From NCBI GenBank assembly GCA_001516025.1, contig LOEU01000030.1, positions 62,001-126,000 of the forward strand: DNA of 64,000 nucleotides, read 5' to 3'. The notes under the pieces were generated by a model. The model was not told where the DNA came from. It did not search any database and saw only the letters and a list, made by a program, of their open reading frames with translations. Positions 26,008-34,873 of this stretch are shown here, piece by piece (the stretch's first letter is position 1; every line of letters begins with the position of its first letter). The DNA is from a bacterium BRH_c32. GTDB lineage: Bacteria > Bacteroidota > Ignavibacteria > Ignavibacteriales > Melioribacteraceae. The position numbers and the translations under genes were made by a program.

Positions 26008-28176
26008 GAACTTGACAGTAAATGTAGAGCCAGTCCCTTTCGTACTTTCAACGAAAATTTCTGCTTTGTTTAAATCACAATAGTTTTTAACTAATGCCAA
26101 TCCAAGTCCATTGCCTTCAAAAGATCTTGTATATCCTTGTTCTTCCTGACGGAATGGTTTGAATATTGTTTGTAAATATTCTTCACTCATTCCAATGCCG
26201 GTATCCTTAATCTTCACGAATAAATATTTATCCTCGTTTGTAACCTCAATTGTAACTTTACCTTTATTGGTATATTTGATTGCATTATCAATCAAGTTTG
26301 CAAAAATCTGATTAACACTATATTCATCCCCCAAAATATTAAAATTATTACCGTTAGTCGTCAGCCCTAATTGTAATCCCTTTCCTTTTGCATAAGACGT
26401 ATATTCATTAATAAATTTTTTCAAAATGTCATCTATTAAATTTATTTTTTTAAAAACTGCATCATAGGATTTAGTTTGAACTTCGGACATGTTCAAGATT
26501 AAGTCTATGGTCCTAATTATTCTTTTACTTGCTGAATTAACGCTATTAAAACCTTCAAATAATTCAGGGTCTATTGTTGATTCCACTTCGTCTCTTATCA
26601 AGTTTGTAAAGCTTAGTATCACGTTAATAGGAGTTCTAATTTCGTGGGACATTTGCGCTAAAAATTCAGATTTTAATATTTCTGATTTTACCGCTATATC
26701 TTTGGCTTTTATTAATTCTTCGATCATCCTTGCAATTTCTGATTCATTCCGCTTCTTTTCCGTTACATCAAATACTATCGAATATAAAAATATCTGGTCT
26801 TTATATACAAAAGGATTCGCATATACTTCTACTTCTCTCAAGTTACCATTAGAAAGCTTATGCTTAAAATGAAAATGATTTATCTCTTTCTTCACTGCTC
26901 TACCAATATAATCCAATACTATATCTTTTGGTAATGTATTTAAGTCATATATATAGATGTTCTCATTAATATATGTTTTCTCATACCCATAGAAATTAGC
27001 GGCTGAATCATTTGAGTCAATAATTTTCCCACTTTCTATATTTGAAATAAACATAACGGCTTCGCTTGATTCAAAAAGAGTTTTAAATTTTTGCTCTTCC
27101 TCCAAAAGTGAATTTAATGCATTCTGTTTCTCTTTTTCTATATGCATTTTATTTAATGCAAAGCTTATATCATTTGCCAATTCGATAAATAGTTCATGTT
27201 CTTCGGCAGAATCCAAAAATTCTCTTAAAATGGCAACTGAAATAATCCCAAAGAAGTTTTTTCCACTTTTTAATGGGTATAGCAGTGAACCATAAAACTT
27301 AGAAGTATATAATATTGAGCAATCGGGACAACCAATTTCATTTTCTCTTATTATAACTAATCCATTTGTATCTAAAACTTTTTTATGAAGAGGCAATAAT
27401 TTATTATTGCCAAATATATCTTCCATCTCATCTTGTTTCTCTGAGTTGCCACTGTAAGAATAATTTATGATATCATTATTTTCATTTAGCAAAATTATCC
27501 ATGATTGAAGGTAGCCTCTTTTTTCGATTAATAATTCACAGGTCTCCCTTAGCAGTTCATCTTCATCGGCAACTTTTACAATAAGCTGATTTACATTCCT
27601 GATGGCGGCTAATACGGAATTTAAATGTAGAATACTATTCTGATTTTCTAATATTTTCTCAGTGCGATGTCGTATTACCTCTTCTTGTTTTTCATATTGT
27701 ATCGAATTGCGAATTACTAAAGACATTACATTTGAAAGAAATTCTAAAGCATATATAACAAATTTCACTTGATCATCCTCAGGGAGATTAATAAGTAAAA
27801 TTTCTCCAATTTTTTCATCACTAAATAAAAGTGGGACTATAATTGATGTGGATTTTTCTTGATCTTTACTTGGAACAATCGGAGACTCGATATCAATTAT
27901 TCTAATTTTATTGTTTTCATAAAATTTATCTGAAACAAGGGATAAAAATTCTTTATCGAAGAGTGGCAATACTCTTTTCGGATTAATTGATAGGAGAGAG
28001 AAATCAGTTTTTGATTTGTATTTGTATATAAGAATTGCTCTCGCGCCTGTGAGCTCCCTTAAGTGAACTGTAAGTATATCTGAAGCTATGCTTGGATTAT
28101 GAGAGGCTTCCAATATCTTTTCATAAATATCGAATGCCATCTCCCTAAAAGCACTATCTCTAAATTGTTTGTTCAC
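25996..28176 (-). CDS. Soluble GAF-GAF-PAS sensor histidine kinase, last gene of the corrinoid operon
   Basis: 726 residues, no transmembrane segment. GAF-like domain 20-155, coiled coil, second GAF 195-350 with a CPDC motif, PAS 365-480 (FESSEAVMFISN), then HisKA with phospho-acceptor MSHEIRTPIN (around 515), N-box NLIDNAIKYT, G1 DTGIGM, G2 GNGLGLAL. The GTG start lies 17 bp inside the DUF1638 gene, so it is translated with the corrinoid genes upstream. No response regulator is adjacent. Paired GAF domains suggest a small-molecule, redox or cofactor input. Confidence 0.9.
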   Translation of the reverse strand: MNKQFRDSAFREMAFDIYEKILEASHNPSIASDILTVHLRELTGARAILIYKYKSKTDFSLLSINPKRVLPLFDKEFLSLVSDKFYENNKIRIIDIESPIVPSKDQEKSTSIIVPLLFSDEKIGEILLINLPEDDQVKFVIYALEFLSNVMSLVIRNSIQYEKQEEVIRHRTEKILENQNSILHLNSVLAAIRNVNQLIVKVADEDELLRETCELLIEKRGYLQSWIILLNENNDIINYSYSGNSEKQDEMEDIFGNNKLLPLHKKVLDTNGLVIIRENEIGCPDCSILYTSKFYGSLLYPLKSGKNFFGIISVAILREFLDSAEEHELFIELANDISFALNKMHIEKEKQNALNSLLEEEQKFKTLFESSEAVMFISNIESGKIIDSNDSAANFYGYEKTYINENIYIYDLNTLPKDIVLDYIGRAVKKEINHFHFKHKLSNGNLREVEVYANPFVYKDQIFLYSIVFDVTEKKRNESEIARMIEELIKAKDIAVKSEILKSEFLAQMSHEIRTPINVILSFTNLIRDEVESTIDPELFEGFNSVNSASKRIIRTIDLILNMSEVQTKSYDAVFKKINLIDDILKKFINEYTSYAKGKGLQLGLTTNGNNFNILGDEYSVNQIFANLIDNAIKYTNKGKVTIEVTNEDKYLFVKIKDTGIGMSEEYLQTIFKPFRQEEQGYTRSFEGNGLGLALVKNYCDLNKAEIFVESTKGTGSTFTVKFLAI

Positions 28177-28777
28177 TCTTTTTCTCTTGATTATTTTTAG
28201 AAAAATTTTTGATCATTTCTTTGATTCTATCCGAAATAACTTCATAATTTATTTCTAATATTTCAAATGGAAGTCCGGTGAATTCTGAAATATCACTAAT
28301 TATTTGGAAAGGTATTTCATTCACTTTCGTATCCAAATAGATTAATTTAGTATGACAGTCTTTAAAGAATCCTTTTGCCACTTCCTCAGATAAGCCTAAT
28401 TCTTCCATAAAAACTTCTCGCCATCTATGAGTCCATTCAGGCAAAAGAAAAAATGCTCCTTCTTTTCTTAACTTTCTATATTCATCTTTTTTTAATAGTA
28501 TCTCAATACAATTAATCCCGGGCATCCTCACAATATGATTTTCAATTTCCATCTCGTGCATGTGCGGATGACAATCACCGAATAGCAATAAAGTCTTTTC
28601 TTCTTCTTTTATATCAACAAGTTTTTTGTTTAATGATTTTTCTAATTTCTCAGGAGACATATGGAGCATAGAAGAAACATAATTTAATTCAATATTTAGA
28701 TTATTCTTTCTCTTTACTTCTTCGAGAATATCTTTGAATATAGAACAAGAGATACACTTAAACTTTTGCTCCTCCAC
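28160..28777 (-). CDS. DUF1638 protein
   Basis: 205 residues, cytoplasmic. The family block LLLFGDCHPHMHEME (about 63-77) has the GDCH motif I know from DUF1638 proteins, which occur beside corrinoid proteins and MtaA-like methyltransferases in methanogens and anaerobic bacteria; their biochemical function is not established. Cys/His-rich start (FKCISCSIF) and the GDCH-x-H cluster could bind metal. GTG start overlaps the upstream UroD-like gene by 20 bp and its end overlaps the kinase by 17 bp. Confidence 0.75.
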   Translation of the reverse strand: MEEQKFKCISCSIFKDILEEVKRKNNLNIELNYVSSMLHMSPEKLEKSLNKKLVDIKEEEKTLLLFGDCHPHMHEMEIENHIVRMPGINCIEILLKKDEYRKLRKEGAFFLLPEWTHRWREVFMEELGLSEEVAKGFFKDCHTKLIYLDTKVNEIPFQIISDISEFTGLPFEILEINYEVISDRIKEMIKNFSKNNQEKKSEQTI

Positions 28778-29795
28778 TCGTAATTCTCCCTTTCTCTTTA
28801 ATTGCTTCTTTAATCATTCTAATTTTCTCAATTGGAGTTTTTATGGGAATATCGGCATTAGATGTCGCAAAGATAAAATAAGGATCATCTTGCATCTGAT
28901 CTAATATATCGATGGATTTTCTATAAATCTTCTCGGAAGATGAATTTATAAGTTCAGTGCCATCAATATTACCGGCTAAAATTTTCTTAGGACCTAATTT
29001 ATTCCGTGCAATTTTTAAGTCTTCATTAGCGCTTACTACATAAGCAATAGTATTTGGCGAGTCCTTGTACAAATCGATAAAAGGTAAGTATCTAGTCCCG
29101 CCTGAATGATTTATAATATACCCTTTAGTTTCTGAATTAAAAGAATTAATAATCGGTAAAAATCTTTCCACAATTTCTTTTGTAACAATAGATGGATTTA
29201 AGAAAACAGGAGGTATTACTAAAAAAGTTGCACCACATCCTAAAAGTGAAGAATTAAAATCTAAACAAAATGGTATCGTATAATCTAAAACTTTTTTTGT
29301 CGCTTCCCTATCAAATAAAACAATTTCAAGCCATTTATCCAATCCAAATAAAACAATTGGAAGATCAACCGGGCTTAAAGTTATTGCAGCAACGGGAACT
29401 TGGTTAGAATACTTTGAAGATAACTTCTGAACGATATCTAAAAAATATTTTAACCTTGGAAAGTTTTCTGCTTGCGGTGAGGGAAGGTTAAGAATTTCGT
29501 CAGGATTAGAAAAAACGGGTCTCCTTAGATTAGGTGGGAAGTCTTCAAAATACTTTAGTTCACTTCCAAAAGCAGCCCCTAATAAGGGTATTGAAAATGG
29601 GGCATATATAAAATCGGATTTAAATGTTTCATAAGCAGCACATTGTCCTTCATAATAAAGATCGGAATTGGAATAGTATTCCTTTAATGGTGCATTTATG
29701 ATTCCCGCTCCATATAAACTCAACAATAAACTAAATGGACGTCTATCAACGGGAGCTCCTTGTGCAGTAGCCAATATTCTCTCGAAACTAGTCAT
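28758..29795 (-). CDS. MtaA/UroD-family protein, zinc-site cysteines apparently missing
   Basis: 345 residues of the uroporphyrinogen decarboxylase/methylcobamide methyltransferase TIM-barrel family (GNIDGTELI, ATSNADIPIKTPIEKIRMI near the C terminus). MtaA-type enzymes carry a thiol-activating zinc site H-x-C...C. Here the aligned positions read NHSGGT (Cys replaced by Gly) and SNADIP (Cys replaced by Ala), so only His remains. It starts 4 bp inside the corrinoid protein gene. A corrinoid partner is certain from context, the reaction is not; coenzyme-M or homocysteine methylation looks unlikely if the alignment holds. Confidence 0.75.
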   Translation of the reverse strand: MTSFERILATAQGAPVDRRPFSLLLSLYGAGIINAPLKEYYSNSDLYYEGQCAAYETFKSDFIYAPFSIPLLGAAFGSELKYFEDFPPNLRRPVFSNPDEILNLPSPQAENFPRLKYFLDIVQKLSSKYSNQVPVAAITLSPVDLPIVLFGLDKWLEIVLFDREATKKVLDYTIPFCLDFNSSLLGCGATFLVIPPVFLNPSIVTKEIVERFLPIINSFNSETKGYIINHSGGTRYLPFIDLYKDSPNTIAYVVSANEDLKIARNKLGPKKILAGNIDGTELINSSSEKIYRKSIDILDQMQDDPYFIFATSNADIPIKTPIEKIRMIKEAIKEKGRITSGGAKV

Positions 29796-30454
29796 AATTT
29801 GCTCCGCAAAGAAAGCTCTTCGAATAATTTAACTGCAGAGATTGCATTCAGCGCAGTTCCGTCTCCACCAACGGTTTTTACTAATTCCGGTCGGAGATTA
29901 AATATTGCTCCACCGACAGCCAACATTAATTTATCTTTATAACCTCTATTATCTATCTCATCGCGAAGTTTTTTTATATTTTTTGCATTCACGAACATCA
30001 TAGCTGATGCACCGATTACTTTAGCTCCATTATCGAGCGCACAATTAATAAATTCTTCAGGAAGGACATCATTGCCAAGATCGTGGACTTCCCAGCCTGA
30101 TGCTTCCAAAAATACAGATACTAATCTCCTGCCTAAGGAATGATAGTCATCCTCTATATTGCCGACTACTGCAATTCCTTTATGAATTTTCTCATGCTTT
30201 CTTTTATTGTATTCTTTAGCAGTTTTTAATAGTATATCTTCGGCAATCTTTCCGACAATATAACCGTTTGCAAGACTAATATCGGGATTCTTCATCCAAT
30301 ATTCCCCGAATAATAACAACGCTGGTTCTAATAAATTTTTAAGTGCATCTTCATAATTATTCTTAATTGCATATTCGTCAACAATATCATTAGCTGCAAT
30401 TCTATCAGAAATTTTCAAAGCTTGAAATAAACTTTCAATTTGCTCGGAAATCAT
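29792..30454 (-). CDS. Corrinoid (B12-binding) protein, MtbC/MtaC type
   Basis: 220 residues: an N-terminal four-helix cap domain (1-90) and a Rossmann-like cobalamin domain with the base-off signature DYHSLG (103-108, D-x-H-x-x-G) providing His105 as lower axial ligand, followed by GASAMM and the AVGGAIFN strand-loop. This is the shuttle protein architecture of methylotrophic methyltransferases. It is the first gene of the four-gene operon, and no methyl donor-specific MtaB/MtbB-type gene accompanies it here. Confidence 0.9.
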   Translation of the reverse strand: MISEQIESLFQALKISDRIAANDIVDEYAIKNNYEDALKNLLEPALLLFGEYWMKNPDISLANGYIVGKIAEDILLKTAKEYNKRKHEKIHKGIAVVGNIEDDYHSLGRRLVSVFLEASGWEVHDLGNDVLPEEFINCALDNGAKVIGASAMMFVNAKNIKKLRDEIDNRGYKDKLMLAVGGAIFNLRPELVKTVGGDGTALNAISAVKLFEELSLRSKL

Positions 30455-30517
30455 AAAGACCTCGTTATTTATTGTATCATGTATATTATCGGTTTTCTTA
30501 AGAATTATTTGAATTGG

Positions 30518-30545
30518 AATTTAACAATATCCTTTTAAAAGTCAA
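30518..30545 (-). promoter_or_regulatory. Candidate promoter of the corrinoid operon
   Basis: On the minus strand TTGACT (30545-30540), a 16-bp spacer and TAAATT (30523-30518), 64 bp before the corrinoid gene. It begins immediately after the T tract of an upstream terminator, where a promoter would be expected. AT-rich context limits confidence. Confidence 0.35.
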
Positions 30546-30568
30546 AAAAAAGGGCACCTAAGTGCCCT
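30543..30568 (-). terminator. Terminator after the 28-residue membrane peptide gene
   Basis: Arms AGGGCAC and GTGCCCT (30551-30557, 30562-30568) with a 4-base loop; on the minus strand the stem is followed by eight T (30550-30543). Confidence 0.88.
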
Positions 30569-30592
30569 CTTTAATTTTTTAATGTTGATTAT

Positions 30593-30679
30593 TTACTGGA
30601 GGTAAGTTGTATAACTTGCATAAATTGCAGATACAACTACTAATAGAAACATTAAAACTACGGCTACAAATCTCAACAT
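30593..30679 (-). CDS. 28-residue single-span membrane peptide
   Basis: ATG 30679-30677 to TAA 30595-30593 on the minus strand. It starts MLRFVAVVLMFLLVVVSAIY and ends in a short polar tail TTYLQ, so nearly the whole peptide is one hydrophobic helix with a single Arg at the N terminus. AGGAGAG at 30692-30686 is one of the best ribosome sites in the window, 6 bp before ATG, and a terminator lies 25 bp after the stop. It follows the giant T9SS protein gene, whose own hairpin (30724-30747) precedes it. No known family recognised. Confidence 0.65.
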   Translation of the reverse strand: MLRFVAVVLMFLLVVVSAIYASYTTYLQ

Positions 30680-30723
30680 AATATGCTCTCCTAAATAATT
30701 TGGTAAAAATATCTATAAAATAT

Positions 30724-30747
30724 TACCCCGTTATTTCTAACGGGGTA
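30724..30747 (-). terminator. Hairpin after the fibronectin-III/T9SS gene
   Basis: Perfect 10-bp arms TACCCCGTTA and TAACGGGGTA (30724-30733, 30738-30747) with a 4-base loop, 5 bp after the stop; the minus-strand tail ATATTTTAT is only moderately T-rich, so readthrough into the small peptide gene is possible. Confidence 0.75.
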
Positions 30748-30751
30748 AATA

Positions 30752-33700
30752 TTATTTTATTAAAAGCATTTTCTTGTTAGTGAAAAATTCTCCTGCTTTT
30801 ACAGTATATATATAAGCACCTGATGAAACTTTATTTCCAAAGTTGTCATCGCCATTCCAGATTACAGAATAGCTACCGGCCGGCTTATTGTTATTTAACA
30901 GTGTTTTTACTTCCTGTCCTAACATATTATATATTCTTACTGTAACTAATGCTTCAACAGGGAGAGCATATTTTATTGTTGTTGAAGGATTGAATGGATT
31001 CGGATAATTCTGTTCAACTCTAAAATCAGTTGGTAACACAGCCGTTTCCTCTCCGATTGCAGTTATTCCGCTGCCGGTTTTAAATTTGGCAACACCTGAA
31101 TAGTTAGAATATTTATCAGCATCGGTTTTACTTCTAACACGCCAGAAATATTCTTTATTTTCTTCTAATCCTTTTACCTTATAAGAAGGAGAATTAAGAC
31201 CTGAATAAGTAACCGAGTTTTCCATCTTTGCATTATCAGCGACTTCTAATTCATAAGCTAAATTAGCTGATGGTGCAGAAGGAGTCATCCATGATAAAAC
31301 GGGTGATGAAGTATTAACCGTAAGATTATTTGCAGGTCCGCCAATTCTTGGCTGGATAGCAAATGAAGGTCCTGCATCAATTGTAAATTCTTCGATTGCT
31401 GAGAATGAAGAATACGAAGCACCACCATACCAAGCTCTAACTTTCCAGAAATATGTAGCTCCGGGTGTAAGTCCGGTTAATGAAGCAAAGGTATTTGTAC
31501 CCTGAACATTAGCGGCTATTGTTGTAGTAGCTAATGGGAAGAACACATCTGAATTGCTATAAACAACTTCAAAGCCCTGAATTCCTGCAGTAGAACCTGT
31601 CCAATACCAATAAAGATCAACATTGGAGGAATAAACGGTTGCTCCACCAATTGGGTATGTAAGTGCTACTAAACCGCTGCTTGGTCCGCCTGCTAAAGTA
31701 AATGATCCTTCAGACCATGCTGAATATGATGAACCATCATAAGAAGCTACTGCCCAATAATATGTAGTTCCATAATTAAGTGGTGCAGCGAATGTATAGA
31801 ATGTTTGGTTCAAATCATTTACATCTGCTGAACCATCATAAGTAATATTCCAGTTAGCAGAGTTAGAACCTGATTTCCATCTAACAGTATATTTTGTTAA
31901 ACCAAGAGTACCACCTTCAACATACCAATAAACCGAAGGCATTGCATCATAAACCGTTGGATTACCCACGGGCCATGAAGCTACCGGATAAGAAGTTCCT
32001 ATTCCGCCATCAACAACGAAGGAAGATGTAGCAGACCATGCACTAGTACTTGAACCATTATCAGATCTTACTCTCCAATGATAAGAAGCTCCCGGAGTAA
32101 GTCCGCTTGCCTGTACAAATAGATCAGCAACATCATTATACGTAGGTATTCCTGTAAATGGAGTTGCCAGTGGCTGAATCTCTACATCAAAAACTAATCC
32201 TGAGCTTGATGCACTTAAATACCAATATAGATAAGGTGCGGTTGTATATACTGTAACAGACCCTGTCGGATATGAATTAATTGGTTGTACTAAAGTACCT
32301 GTACCATTTGTTTTAAATGAAGAAGCAATGCTCCAAGCACCAATCTGTTCTTCCGGTGTTCCGCGTTTATAAACGCTTCTTACTCTCCACCAATGAGTTA
32401 AACCGGGATTTAGATTTGAAATTGCTGTATGATAAAGAGCATTAATATTTGTTGCGCTATAAACAGCCGCTCCAAAATTTGTTAAACTTACCTCTAGATC
32501 ATAAGTAAGACTTGTTCCAACTCCACCTATGTACCAATAGAAAGTTGGTTTACTCTCATAAACCAAGTATCCACCTATGGGATAAGATGGGTTGACAGAA
32601 ACCGCGCCACCCGAAGTTGTGAAATACCTAACAGGTGAATAACCTAATACTTCATTACCTGCATTAAGTAAAACAACTCTCCAATAATATTTTGTGCCGC
32701 CTGTTGGTGCCCAGCTATAAAATAGATTTGAAGTAGTAACTTGGAAATCAGGAGTTGACCATTCTAATTCAGTTGGTGGAACTAAAGATGCTTTCACCTG
32801 AAACTTGAATTGCATTGTTCCAACTGCTTGATTAATTGACCAAGTGAACATTGTATTATCTGTGTAAACTAATGCTCCATTTGAAGGCCAGTTTGGATTT
32901 ATTGTTACTGCAGGGATCGTAGTAAAATGCCAAATTACTGATGGGACACTTGTAACACCATCTTTAGCAACAACCTGCCAGTAATAAGTTGTGTTATTAT
33001 TTAATGGGAATGGGAATGAACCCGGATTAGCATCATCTTCGGTATAATCATAATATGTCATCGATGTGGTATTTGCAGGAATAGCTAAATCTGTGTAAAT
33101 AACATTTGCATCAAAAGCTACTTGACTAGCGCCCGAAGTTGATACGCGAAGTTCATATTCAGATTCAAAAGAAGCATCTGTCCATGTAAATGTTGGCTCT
33201 ACTGCAACACCTGTTAAACCGTTATATGGAGTAAGCAGAGGTAAGCCTGTATAAAAATATCTTGTTCCGCTTGTTTTGGATTCAGTATTATTGAGTTTGA
33301 GCACATCATTCACTCTTGCAGTTACTTTCCAAAAATATTTTGTTGCTGCGGTTAAAGCAACCGGACTATAATTTAAAGTCGCTACTGTGCCATTTAATAA
33401 AGCGGGTGCAGGGTTATTAGCTTCTACATAAACGTCATATTGAACCGAAGATGTACTCGGGTTCATCGTCCATGTAAGATTTGGAGTTAAATCAGGTGAA
33501 ATAAATCCGTCCGCTGGTCCGCTTAATAAAGGAGTATCTAATAAAGTAACAAATGTAAAAGTAGCTGAGGTTACAGTTGAAGCAGTCGGTGCATCACTAT
33601 CTGTGGTTTCAACTATCCAATAGTATTGTGAGTTATAATCTAATGGAGCAAGAAGATTATAGCTCGTACCAGCTTGAGAAGCGGAGGTGTGAACTAAAGT

Positions 33701-34522
33701 AGTTAGTAACGCATCAGAATAAATTTTTACGACATAACTGTATGCACCAATTCCGCCTGTTGCTGCATTCCAAGTAAAGGTCGGGGATAGCGGTTGTAAT
33801 GTTGCCGAGTTTGCAGGAGTCAGAAGAAGACCGGTTGCTAAATCGGCTGCAGTTGTAAATTTAAATACTGATGAATATCCATCTGCCGGAGAGGCATCAT
33901 AAGATTTTACAACCCACCAATATTGTGTCGATGGGGATAATGTTGCTGCAGGCACTTGCTCTTGACTAACACCTAAAGCGGCGGCTGAATAAACCGAAGT
34001 GGTTAATCCCGCATCACTGAAAATTTCTACATCATAAGTGTATGGAGCGGTTCCTGCTACGGCATCAGACCAATCTAATAAAACTGTTTTGCTTACTCCA
34101 AGAGCAGCATCGGCAGGGAATGTTGGAACGGCAAGTGTAAATGTCGCTGCTAATGTAGTAAATGAAAATGGAGCATATAAAGAAGGTCCATTATCATCTG
34201 TAGCTGTAACGCGCCAAAAATATGTTGCACCGGGACTTAAAAATCCTGCCGGCAAGTTTAATGAAGTTCCTGCCTGTGAAGCAGATGTATATATAATGGA
34301 TCCAAAAGTTGCGTCTGTATCATCAATCTCCAATACATAGTTCACCAATCCGAGACTCGGAATTGCAGCTGGCCATGTAAAATTTGGAGTTTGATTCTGT
34401 GTAGCATCTAAATCAGCCGGAGCTGATAATAATCCTACCACGGGTTGTGCGGTGAGCTCGCTCGTTGAAAATGCAAATAGCAACGCGACAAGTGTGAAAA
34501 GTAGTAAATGATTTTTTCTCAT
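30752..34522 (-). CDS. Giant secreted fibronectin type III-repeat protein with T9SS sorting domain
   Basis: 1256 residues: signal peptide (1-25, LTAQ), then about eleven beta-sandwich modules of roughly 95 residues with the recurring pattern P-x-F-x-W ... TYFWRV/YYWxV ... FTT, and a C-terminal type A sorting domain with NYPNPFNPSTTIKYALP and the final KKMLLIK. Type IX secretion exports such proteins to the cell surface. Modules 6-11 share a second signature, a Y-x-x-xPxxYWY element (for example PSVYWYVEGG), so the array grew by duplication. No catalytic domain is recognisable; adhesion or matrix function is inferred. GAGGG precedes ATG. Confidence 0.9.
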   Translation of the reverse strand: MRKNHLLLFTLVALLFAFSTSELTAQPVVGLLSAPADLDATQNQTPNFTWPAAIPSLGLVNYVLEIDDTDATFGSIIYTSASQAGTSLNLPAGFLSPGATYFWRVTATDDNGPSLYAPFSFTTLAATFTLAVPTFPADAALGVSKTVLLDWSDAVAGTAPYTYDVEIFSDAGLTTSVYSAAALGVSQEQVPAATLSPSTQYWWVVKSYDASPADGYSSVFKFTTAADLATGLLLTPANSATLQPLSPTFTWNAATGGIGAYSYVVKIYSDALLTTLVHTSASQAGTSYNLLAPLDYNSQYYWIVETTDSDAPTASTVTSATFTFVTLLDTPLLSGPADGFISPDLTPNLTWTMNPSTSSVQYDVYVEANNPAPALLNGTVATLNYSPVALTAATKYFWKVTARVNDVLKLNNTESKTSGTRYFYTGLPLLTPYNGLTGVAVEPTFTWTDASFESEYELRVSTSGASQVAFDANVIYTDLAIPANTTSMTYYDYTEDDANPGSFPFPLNNNTTYYWQVVAKDGVTSVPSVIWHFTTIPAVTINPNWPSNGALVYTDNTMFTWSINQAVGTMQFKFQVKASLVPPTELEWSTPDFQVTTSNLFYSWAPTGGTKYYWRVVLLNAGNEVLGYSPVRYFTTSGGAVSVNPSYPIGGYLVYESKPTFYWYIGGVGTSLTYDLEVSLTNFGAAVYSATNINALYHTAISNLNPGLTHWWRVRSVYKRGTPEEQIGAWSIASSFKTNGTGTLVQPINSYPTGSVTVYTTAPYLYWYLSASSSGLVFDVEIQPLATPFTGIPTYNDVADLFVQASGLTPGASYHWRVRSDNGSSTSAWSATSSFVVDGGIGTSYPVASWPVGNPTVYDAMPSVYWYVEGGTLGLTKYTVRWKSGSNSANWNITYDGSADVNDLNQTFYTFAAPLNYGTTYYWAVASYDGSSYSAWSEGSFTLAGGPSSGLVALTYPIGGATVYSSNVDLYWYWTGSTAGIQGFEVVYSNSDVFFPLATTTIAANVQGTNTFASLTGLTPGATYFWKVRAWYGGASYSSFSAIEEFTIDAGPSFAIQPRIGGPANNLTVNTSSPVLSWMTPSAPSANLAYELEVADNAKMENSVTYSGLNSPSYKVKGLEENKEYFWRVRSKTDADKYSNYSGVAKFKTGSGITAIGEETAVLPTDFRVEQNYPNPFNPSTTIKYALPVEALVTVRIYNMLGQEVKTLLNNNKPAGSYSVIWNGDDNFGNKVSSGAYIYTVKAGEFFTNKKMLLIK

Positions 34523-34873
34523 TTATACACCCTCTCTTTTATTTAAGTTTATTTAATGGCTGGTAGAAATCGAACCTTAATAAGTTACTATGTCTGGTTT
34601 AAACGTTTTCTTAATTCCATAATAACCTATTTAATGTAAAAAGTAAAGAATAAAAGACAGAAAATCTCATTTAAAATTTTGATATGTGATTTTGCTCAAA
34701 ATGGATGTTTACTCCATAAAACTTAGTAATTCCGATATTTGGATAGAATTCAGTGAATAAAAATCAAATCCTCGAATTTGAGAGAAAAAATTGATAATTC
34801 AGGCCCTCAATTGAGCAATGAATATTGGAATTTGGTTACGATTTTTGAATAGAGAACCTAAGTTGATTAATAA
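34523..34873. other. 351-bp intergenic region without a gene
   Basis: It holds the leader of the giant T9SS gene (minus strand, GAGGG ribosome site at its left end) and the 3' flank of tag. No open frame, hairpin or recognisable promoter stands out. Confidence 0.5.

Noticed and set aside
26489-26872. 127-codon plus-strand open frame inside the GAF/PAS kinase gene
   Set aside because: Antisense to the PAS and HisKA region, which is strongly conserved; no start signal.
34038-34340. 100-codon plus-strand open frame inside the giant fibronectin-III gene
   Set aside because: Antisense shadow of a repeat module with biased composition.
30752-34522. Possible DNA tandem repeat or CRISPR-like array
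   Set aside because: The repetition is at protein-module level with strongly diverged DNA; no regular identical repeats or spacers.
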